DNA of 12,694 bases from an uncultured Eggerthellaceae bacterium. GTDB taxonomy: Bacteria > Actinomycetota > Coriobacteriia > Coriobacteriales > Eggerthellaceae. A program made the position numbers and the translations under genes. The stretch spans positions 1 to 12,694 of the forward strand of contig CABVEH010000014.1 of NCBI GenBank assembly GCA_902497215.1, in the 5' to 3' direction. Position 1 is the first letter of the stretch, and every line of letters begins with the position of its first letter. The notes under the pieces were generated by a model that searched no databases, was not told where the DNA came from, and saw only the letters and a list, made by a program, of their open reading frames with translations. Of this stretch, positions 6,567 to 11,617 are shown in pieces.

Positions 6567-6641
6567 GGTCGCGTGGCGCAGCGGGAGCGCAGGTCCCTTA
6601 CAAGGACAAGGTCGCAGGTTCAAATCCTGCCGCGACCACCA
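6567..6641 (+). tRNA. tRNA-Val (anticodon UAC), CCA encoded
   Basis: The acceptor stem GGTCGCG (6567-6573) pairs with CGCGACC (6631-6637), followed by discriminator A and an encoded CCA (6639-6641). The D stem is GCGC/GCGC, the anticodon loop is CTTACAA giving UAC, and the T arm is GCAGG-TTCAAAT-CCTGC. UAC reads GUA valine codons; A35, C36 and A73 fit valine identity. One oddity is that the anticodon stem GGTCC/GGACA has a G27-A43 mismatch at its top. Confidence 0.95.
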
Positions 6642-6647
6642 TTCTGG

Positions 6648-6669
6648 ATACTTCGTCCTACCGGACGAA
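6648..6669. repeat. Recurring 22-nt hairpin, copy 2 (possible terminator)
   Basis: TTCGTCC (6652-6658), loop TACC, GGACGAA (6663-6669), preceded by ATAC. It is the same as the minus strand of 4173-4194 apart from one loop base. It sits between the 3' end of tRNA-Val and the stop of the convergent FKBP gene and could end both transcripts; TTATTA follows on the plus strand. Confidence 0.65.
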
Positions 6670-6672
6670 TTA

Positions 6673-7191
6673 TTACCTATAATCGTCGCCTTGGTCGCCA
6701 CCCAGCAGCTTCGACTGCTGCTTCATGTGCTCCATCTTCTCCTTGTGGCTGACGAAGTTCTCGGGGGCGTCCTCGATGCCGAGTATTTCCACCTCGTAGG
6801 TGAGCTTCTGCCCCGCAAGCGGATGGTTCATGTCGAACGTGACGACGCCGTCCTCGATTCCGATGACGGTTGCAATGACCGGGTTCCCATCGTCGGAGTT
6901 ATGCATGGTTACGCGCTTGCCAGGCTTGATGCCCGACACGGGGATCTGGTCCAGCGGGATCTTCTGGGTGAAGTCCTCGAGGTATTCGCCGTACGCGTCG
7001 TACTCGCTTATGGTGAACGTCTTCTTCTCGCCCACCTCGTTCATCTTGAGGATCTCGTTCTCGAACCCGTCCACGACGAGGTCCATGCCGGTCTGGAACT
7101 CCATAGGATTGTCGGCGTCGGCAAATCCGAAGACGGTGCCATCTTCAAGGGTTCCCTTGAAAGCGAGCTTTACGGTGGATCCAAGTTCCAT
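6673..7191 (-). CDS. SlyD-like FKBP-type peptidyl-prolyl isomerase
   Basis: 172 aa. SlyD-type architecture: the FKBP core begins with GSTVKLAFKGTLEDGTVFGF (4-23), and the flap holds the inserted chaperone domain, marked by YGEYLEDFTQKIPLDQIP (67-84). The FKBP fold closes with FDMNHPLAGQKLTYEVEIL (119-137), the most conserved stretch of the family. The histidine- and cysteine-rich metal-binding tail of E. coli SlyD is absent; the tail is short and charged. The enzyme isomerises Xaa-Pro bonds and binds unfolded chains in the cytoplasm. The ATG at 7191 follows AGGAAGG with 7 nt spacing; the frame extends 8 codons further up without a better signal. It starts 16 nt after the trigger factor stop and is the last gene of the folding operon. 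Confidence 0.9.
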   Translation of the reverse strand: MELGSTVKLAFKGTLEDGTVFGFADADNPMEFQTGMDLVVDGFENEILKMNEVGEKKTFTISEYDAYGEYLEDFTQKIPLDQIPVSGIKPGKRVTMHNSDDGNPVIATVIGIEDGVVTFDMNHPLAGQKLTYEVEILGIEDAPENFVSHKEKMEHMKQQSKLLGGDQGDDYR

Positions 7192-7207
7192 TTCGATACC
7201 TTCCTGT

Positions 7208-8518
7208 CTATTCAACGATCGTGACGTCGGCGGTGTCCGTCAGCCATTCGGTGGCCTTCGTCTGGCGCGCCATCTTGCGCACGTCCGCCATGCGGTTGGC
7301 GTTCTCCCACTTCTCGCGGGACTCCTGGCCGCCTTCGCCCTCGAACATCGCCGCGATGTCCTCCTCGGTGACCTCGAGGCCCTTCTCGTTGAAGATGGCC
7401 TCGAGCGTGCAGTCTATCTTTGCACGGTGCACGGCCTCGGCCTCGATGTTCTCCCTCATCGCCTCGCCCTCGACCTGGTTCTGCAGCATCCACTGCTGCA
7501 GGTTCGTGCCGTCCTTTTCAAGGTTCTGCATGAACTCGCGGGCGACGTCCTGTCGGATGAAGTCGACGTAATAGTCGGGCACGTCGCCGTCCAGGCGCTG
7601 TATGGCCTGCTCGACCACGCGGTCGACCTTGATCTTGGGAAGCTCGCGCTGCTTCTGGATGCCGATGTTGCGGCGCATCTGGTCGCGCATGTCGGAGGCG
7701 TCGGTGCAGCCCACCTTCGCGGCCAGCTCGTCGTCGAGCGCGGGAAGGATCAGGCGGCGGAACCCCTTCACGTCGACGACCGCATGCAGATGTCCGTCAC
7801 CGAAGTCGGACGTGCCGTCCTCCTTGATGGCGTCGAAGTCGAACTCGAGCGTCTCGCCCACCTTGGATCCCACGACCTTCTCGTCGAAGGTGATGGGCAT
7901 CGTGCCGTTGCCCAGGCCCACCATGCGGCTTTGAGCAGCCAGGCCGCCCACCACCTTGTCGTTGGAGTCGGTGACCGTGATGCTTGCCTTCACATAGTCG
8001 CCCATCTCGGCCTCGTGGTCGGGGTCGTCGATGTCCTCGAAGGTGTGGTAGTAGTCCTGCAGCGCCTCAAGGTGGCGGTCGATCTCGGTCTCGGTGGGTT
8101 CCTCGGGAGGCATCTCGATGGACACGGGGCCGTAGTCGGTAAGCTTCATGACCGGGGCGACCGGGCCCGACACCGTGAATTTGAACGGCTTGCCCTCTTC
8201 CAGCATGTCGTCGACGTGGAAGTCGGGGTCTTCGATGAAGATGACGTCCTGGCCGTCGATCGCGGCCGGCGCAAGCTCGTTGATAAGGGTCTCGGCGACG
8301 CCGCCCATGGCGTTCGCATGGCCGCCGACGCTCTGCTCGAGCACTGCGCGCGGGGCCTTCCCCTTGCGGAAGCCCTTCAGCTCGCGCTTCTGTATGTCTG
8401 CGAAGAAACGCTTCGACGCGGCGTCCACGTCTTCGGGGGACGCCACGATGGTCATTACCAGTTCCTGCTTGCCGTCGTCGGCGTATTCGCGGTTGATTTC
8501 GGTGATTTCCACTTCCAC
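7208..8518 (-). CDS. tig: Trigger factor (ribosome-associated chaperone)
   Basis: 436 aa, the normal family length. The N-terminal domain has the ribosome-docking signature GFRKGKAP (49-56), which contacts protein L23 beside the exit tunnel. A FKBP-type isomerase domain follows at about 165-250 and the helical C-terminal chaperone domain at about 258-436. The protein cradles nascent chains as they leave the ribosome. The start is GTG at 8518, 7 nt after the upstream stop; AAGGCGG overlaps this junction. A second in-frame GTG two codons later is possible. The upstream neighbour resembles its own C-terminal domain, and a SlyD-like isomerase follows. Confidence 0.95.
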   Translation of the reverse strand: MEVEITEINREYADDGKQELVMTIVASPEDVDAASKRFFADIQKRELKGFRKGKAPRAVLEQSVGGHANAMGGVAETLINELAPAAIDGQDVIFIEDPDFHVDDMLEEGKPFKFTVSGPVAPVMKLTDYGPVSIEMPPEEPTETEIDRHLEALQDYYHTFEDIDDPDHEAEMGDYVKASITVTDSNDKVVGGLAAQSRMVGLGNGTMPITFDEKVVGSKVGETLEFDFDAIKEDGTSDFGDGHLHAVVDVKGFRRLILPALDDELAAKVGCTDASDMRDQMRRNIGIQKQRELPKIKVDRVVEQAIQRLDGDVPDYYVDFIRQDVAREFMQNLEKDGTNLQQWMLQNQVEGEAMRENIEAEAVHRAKIDCTLEAIFNEKGLEVTEEDIAAMFEGEGGQESREKWENANRMADVRKMARQTKATEWLTDTADVTIVE

Positions 8519-8525
8519 ACCCGCC

Positions 8526-9302
8526 TTACAGGGACACGAAAGCGTCGGGGAACTGCTTGTTGGCGTTCAACACGTCCTGGCTGGTGTCGCCGTAGCGCAG
8601 CCACTCGGTGTCGGTCTCGCGGCGCTTGATCATGGCGTTCTCCATGACGATCTTCAGCGCCTTCGTCTTCAGCGCGTAGTCCTCCATCTGCTCGAGGCGT
8701 CCGTCCATCTCGATCTGGCGGCGCTTGTACGCCTTGTCGTCGATGCTGTCGCCCGGGATGATGGCGTAGAAGTCCTCGGCGTCGAGGGTAAGCCCCTCGT
8801 GGTCGGCGTAGGCCGCAAGCGCGGAATCCTCCAGCAAGCCCTGTATGGCGCGCTGGCGGTTGTCGGCGTAAAGCTGCTCCTCGCTTATTCCGCGGCTGGC
8901 GCAGAACGTCTCGACGTCCATGCCCTGGCGGGTGATCATCTCCTCGAGGCGGTAGTTTGCCGCATAGACGGAATCTTCCACGAGGTCTTCGGGAAGGTCT
9001 TCCACCAGGCGCTTGGCCAGCTCGGCGCATACGACGGCCTGGTCGGCAAGTTCCTGCACCTCGCGGTTGTCGCGGTACATGTTGTAGCGGATGAAGATCA
9101 GCAGCTCTTCGACGTTCTTGAAGTCTTCGCAGTGGGCGTCGACCCACGCGTCGGTGAGCTTCGCCTCCTCGCCGTCCTTGGCAACGTTGTAGTTCAGCCA
9201 GTTGATGGCCTGCTGCCTTATTACTTCCTCGGGGATCCTGACCTCTTCGGCGACCACGTAAACGGGGTCGTACGAGGTCAATGTGAACTTGGGTTTCGCC
9301 AT
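8526..9302 (-). CDS. Free-standing trigger-factor C-domain-like protein
   Basis: 258 aa, no signal peptide or membrane helix, strongly helical and acidic. By eye, residues about 49-182 align with the C-terminal domain of the trigger factor encoded next to it (about 261-392) with few gaps. For example, LTDAWVDAHCEDFKNVEELL matches LDDELAAKVGCTDASDMRDQ, and SALAAYADHEGLTLDAEDFY matches CTLEAIFNEKGLEVTEEDIA. It has neither the GFRxGK ribosome-docking motif nor an isomerase domain. Residues about 185-258 are a different helical tail. The ATG at 9302 has AGAGGT upstream; an ATG 8 codons earlier lacks one. The stop lies 7 nt before the trigger factor start, so translation is probably coupled. A chaperone or trigger-factor-modulating role is inferred. 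Confidence 0.85.
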   Translation of the reverse strand: MAKPKFTLTSYDPVYVVAEEVRIPEEVIRQQAINWLNYNVAKDGEEAKLTDAWVDAHCEDFKNVEELLIFIRYNMYRDNREVQELADQAVVCAELAKRLVEDLPEDLVEDSVYAANYRLEEMITRQGMDVETFCASRGISEEQLYADNRQRAIQGLLEDSALAAYADHEGLTLDAEDFYAIIPGDSIDDKAYKRRQIEMDGRLEQMEDYALKTKALKIVMENAMIKRRETDTEWLRYGDTSQDVLNANKQFPDAFVSL

Positions 9303-9342
9303 CGGTAACCTCTCGACTCGATGCATGCAATTTCATCCAGCT

Positions 9343-9348
9343 ATTGTA
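9343..9348 (-). promoter_or_regulatory. -10 (TACAAT) of the folding operon
   Basis: TACAAT on the minus strand, 40 nt upstream of the first start codon of the three-gene operon. The -35 region is not clear. No other promoter-like sequence is seen between the three genes, so this probably drives all of them. Confidence 0.5.
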
Positions 9349-9399
9349 GCGGATATTGGTGTGCGGAATATGGCTCAAGAAACAGCAGGGGCGGCCATT

Positions 9400-9625
9400 C
9401 GCAGGGGTGGAGCGAGGTAAGCCAAAGGAGCCGAGAAATCCACTCGCGAGGAGCGGAAGCCTCCGTTGCGAGTTAATCATTTCCTAAAGCTGCATGATTG
9501 GCCAAAGTGAGCGAGCGGCGCCTCCGGTGGTTCTAGTTCGCGCGAAAGCCCGACGACGCGTACTTGGGTACGCGAGGAGGGCTTGGAGGGCGAAGGAGAA
9601 CCGTCGGGGCGTCCGCGCAGCGTCT
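9400..9625 (+). ncRNA. Candidate structured RNA or hairpin repeat cluster
   Basis: Several perfect helices can form in order. GTGGA (9407-9411) pairs with TCCAC (9439-9443). ACTCGC (9442-9447) pairs with GCGAGT (9468-9473), enclosing GGAG/CTCC. AATCAT (9475-9480) pairs with ATGATT (9494-9499). GCGCG (9540-9544) pairs with CGCGC (9614-9618), enclosing CCCGACG (9549-9555) with CGTCGGG (9602-9608), and within that CGCGTAC (9557-9563) with GTACGCG (9568-9574) on a TTGG loop. Seven GGA triplets lie on the plus strand, many in purine-rich single-stranded parts. No known RNA family (RNase P, SRP, tmRNA, 6S) could be matched. A degenerate intergenic repeat is the main alternative, and the strand is a guess. 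Confidence 0.3.
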
Positions 9626-9627
9626 GG

Positions 9628-9659
9628 TAATACTTCGGCCGTCTAAGGCCGAAGTATTA
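9628..9659. terminator. 13-bp hairpin overlapping the USP stop codon
   Basis: TAATACTTCGGCC (9628-9640) pairs perfectly with GGCCGAAGTATTA (9647-9659) around a 6-nt loop. The TAA stop of the USP gene is inside the stem. There is no U-tract on the minus strand, so it may act as an mRNA 3'-end stabiliser or a factor-dependent stop rather than a classical terminator. Its outer ATACTTCG matches the start of the recurring 22-nt hairpin. Confidence 0.55.
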
Positions 9660-10136
9660 TTTGACCGTAACAACGGGAATGCTGGTCTCGTGCAGCACCG
9701 CGTAGCTGACGCTGCCCAGCATGGCGCGAAGCGCGCCCAGTCCGCGGCGGCCCATCACGATCATGTCCACCTCGTGGTCTTCGGCGTAGTCGCAGATGCC
9801 GGCCGCGGGCTTCACGGCCACGGTGGCATCGAACGTCACGTTGCATTCCACCGAATCCACCAGGTTGGAGGCCGCCTCCCTCATCTGGTCGCAGGCGATC
9901 TTCTTGGCGTTGTCGATGGCTTCGTCGTAGGCCTTCATGTCGGGGAAGATCTGCTGCATGCCCGGCGTGGGCGAGTTCGCAAGGTCGCCGCTGAGGCCAA
10001 GCGACCCGATGGACACCACGGACACGATGTGCATGGTCGCCTGAGGGTCGTCGCCGATCAGGTTCTTCGCCACCACTAGCGCCTCCTTGGCGGGGTCGGA
10101 CCCGTCGAATGCCACCATGATGTTCTTGTACAGCAT
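9657..10136 (-). CDS. Universal stress protein (UspA family)
   Basis: 159 aa, one USP domain. The N-terminal strand and loop YKNIMVAFDGSDPAKEAL (3-20) is the usual start of the fold. The nucleotide-binding loop is GRRG (129-132) followed by GSVS (141-144), and the last strand is IPVVTV (153-158). In ATP-binding members the pattern is G-2x-G-9x-G(S/T); here only 8 residues separate the second and third glycines, so nucleotide binding is likely but not assured. USPs bind ATP or modulate stress survival in the cytoplasm. The ATG at 10136 has AAAGGGGAC upstream; the frame also extends 13 codons further up, with an unlike sequence. It is a single gene, divergent from the amidohydrolase. Confidence 0.92.
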   Translation of the reverse strand: MLYKNIMVAFDGSDPAKEALVVAKNLIGDDPQATMHIVSVVSIGSLGLSGDLANSPTPGMQQIFPDMKAYDEAIDNAKKIACDQMREAASNLVDSVECNVTFDATVAVKPAAGICDYAEDHEVDMIVMGRRGLGALRAMLGSVSYAVLHETSIPVVTVK

Positions 10137-10186
10137 GATTGTCCCCTTTCGCGCATGTCGCCATTTGCCTGGCATGCCTTGCCAGC

Positions 10187-10192
10187 ATCATA
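10187..10192 (-). promoter_or_regulatory. Candidate -10 (TATGAT) for USP gene
   Basis: TATGAT on the minus strand, 50 nt upstream of the USP ATG. The -35 is unclear. A GGCATGCC palindrome lies between it and the start codon (10171-10178). Confidence 0.35.
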
Positions 10193-10255
10193 CATTCGCC
10201 CTGCCACGCCATCCGCCGGAACGCCCCATGTGTAACCAGACAGTCGCATTGACGC

Positions 10256-10261
10256 TAGAAT
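10256..10261 (+). promoter_or_regulatory. Candidate -10 (TAGAAT) for amidohydrolase
   Basis: TAGAAT 28 nt upstream of the GTG start. The hexamer is identical to those before mscL and the 226-aa gene. No good -35 is seen at normal spacing. Confidence 0.45.
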
Positions 10262-10289
10262 AGGGCGCGACCGACAGAAAGAGAGCACC

Positions 10290-11087
10290 GTGGAAGTCAT
10301 CGATTGCCATTGCCATGTCTACCCGAAGAAGATAGCCGAAAAGGCCGTCGGAGCCGTCGGAGCGTTCTACAACATCCACATGGACGCCGAGGATGGAACC
10401 ACCGAGGGCCTGCTGGCCCTGTGCGAAGGGTCTCCTATCGGGCGTTTCGTGATCCACTCGGTGGCCACCCGCCCCGACCAGGTGCGCTCCATCAACGACT
10501 TCGTAGCCGACGAATGCAAGGCGCATCCCGAGTTCACCGGGTTCATGACCCTGCACCAGGACCTGACCGACGACGACCTGCAGTCCGAGGTTGACCACGC
10601 ATGCGAACGCGGCCTTCGCGGAATCAAGCTGCATCCCGACACGCAAAAGGTGGACATGGACGACCCGCGCCTGATGCGCGTGTACGAGATCGCGCAGTCG
10701 CGGAAGCTTCCGATGATCGTGCACACCGGCGACTACCGCTACGATTATTCGCACCCGCGCCGCATGAAGCGCATCCTGCACGAGTTCCCCGACCTGGTGG
10801 TGGACGCCGCCCACTTCGGGGGATGGTCGGTGTTCGACCTTGCCGTGGAATACCTTGAGAACGAGAACTGCTTCATGGACATGTCAAGCTCGATGGCGCT
10901 GATCGGGCGCCGTCGCACGCGCGAACTCACCCGCCTTCACGGCACCGACCGCATCATGTTCGGCAGCGACTTCCCCATGTGGAGCCCCACCGCCGAGCTT
11001 GACGAGTTCGTGGCGGCCGGCTTCACCGACGACGAGCTTGAGAATCTTCTTCGTAACAACGCGTTGCGCTTCCTTGGGGAGGCTTAA
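10290..11087 (+). CDS. Amidohydrolase family 2 (TIM-barrel metal-dependent hydrolase)
   Basis: 265 aa, the usual length. Metal and catalytic positions are all present: the first-strand HxH in DCHCHVYP (5-12), GIKLHP (the lysine strand, about 111-116), the histidine in IVHTG, the histidine in AAHFGGW, and the aspartate in FGSDFPMWSP near the C-terminus. This is the pattern of the ACMSD-like amidohydrolase-2 group, which act as hydrolases or nonoxidative decarboxylases of small organic acids. The exact substrate cannot be read from the sequence. It starts at GTG (10290) with a purine-rich AGAAAGAGAG upstream; there is no alternative ATG near. It is followed by mscL, which has its own promoter-like sequence, so it is probably transcribed alone. 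Confidence 0.9.
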   Translation: MEVIDCHCHVYPKKIAEKAVGAVGAFYNIHMDAEDGTTEGLLALCEGSPIGRFVIHSVATRPDQVRSINDFVADECKAHPEFTGFMTLHQDLTDDDLQSEVDHACERGLRGIKLHPDTQKVDMDDPRLMRVYEIAQSRKLPMIVHTGDYRYDYSHPRRMKRILHEFPDLVVDAAHFGGWSVFDLAVEYLENENCFMDMSSSMALIGRRRTRELTRLHGTDRIMFGSDFPMWSPTAELDEFVAAGFTDDELENLLRNNALRFLGEA

Positions 11088-11101
11088 GACTTCCCTAGAA
11101 T
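11074..11101 (+). promoter_or_regulatory. mscL promoter (TTGGGG - 16 nt - TAGAAT)
   Basis: TTGGGG at 11074-11079, inside the end of the amidohydrolase gene, and TAGAAT at 11096-11101, 39 nt before the mscL ATG. This is the best -35/-10 pair in the window, though the -35 matches only its first half. Confidence 0.5.
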
Positions 11102-11140
11102 GCCTTTATGACCGCAAACCGACGCAGGCATGGAGGCATC

Positions 11141-11617
11141 ATGAAAGGCAAAGGGCTAGTCACCGAATTCAAGGACTTCATCAACCAGGGCAACGTGATG
11201 GACATGGCCGTCGGCATCATCATCGGCGCCGCGTTCACGGCTATTGTCACGTCGCTGGTCGACAACATCATCACGCCGCTGATCATGCTGGTCACAGGCG
11301 GCAACGGAACCGAGATAAGCGGGCTTCAGATTCCCGTCGGAGGTGGCCAGTACCTGGACTTCGGGGCCTTCATCGGCGCGATCATCAACTTCCTGATCAT
11401 CGCGCTTTGCGTGTTCTTCATCGTGAAGGCCTTCAACAAGATGCGCGACCATTCCAAGAAGCTGGTGCGCCGCAACGCCGCCGGCGAGGAAGTAGCCGAA
11501 GTCGCACCGGTATGCCCTTACTGCAAGGAGGAAGTGAACGTGGGAGCCACGCGCTGCTACCACTGCGCCGCCGACCTTCCCGAGCCCGCCAAGCCCACCG
11601 AGCAAGTGGTTGCCTAA
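11141..11617 (+). CDS. mscL: Large-conductance mechanosensitive channel MscL with C-terminal zinc ribbon
   Basis: 158 aa. The N-terminal amphipathic helix and TM1 read LVTEFKDFINQGNVMDMAVG (6-25) and then IIIGAAFTAIVTSLVDNIITP, the near-invariant MscL pore segment. A periplasmic loop with GGGQY is followed by TM2 (FIGAIINFLIIALCVFFIV) and a cytoplasmic basic stretch. In place of only the short C-terminal bundle helix, residues about 128-148 carry CPYC and CYHC, two cysteine pairs of a zinc ribbon. MscL opens under membrane tension to release solutes on osmotic downshock. The ATG at 11141 has GGAGG 5 nt upstream; the frame is open 11 codons further up without support. Its TAA overlaps the TAG of the convergent pbpA-like gene. 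Confidence 0.95.
   Translation: MKGKGLVTEFKDFINQGNVMDMAVGIIIGAAFTAIVTSLVDNIITPLIMLVTGGNGTEISGLQIPVGGGQYLDFGAFIGAIINFLIIALCVFFIVKAFNKMRDHSKKLVRRNAAGEEVAEVAPVCPYCKEEVNVGATRCYHCAADLPEPAKPTEQVVA

Larger units (their letters stand above)
9303..9656. other. Spacer between folding operon and USP gene
   Basis: About 350 nt without a believable gene. It contains the operon -10 near its left end, the nested inverted repeats described at 9400-9625, and most of the hairpin at the end of the USP gene. Confidence 0.6.

Noticed and set aside
6567..6669. tRNA-Val 3' end as an integration site for a mobile element
   Set aside because: No integrase, no repeated copy of the tRNA end and no foreign cargo in the window; the following genes are housekeeping.
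6800..8629. Plus-strand open frame of 609 codons opposite the FKBP and trigger factor genes
   Set aside because: It spans two genes and their junction in antisense, with biased composition and no motif. The minus-strand proteins are unmistakable.
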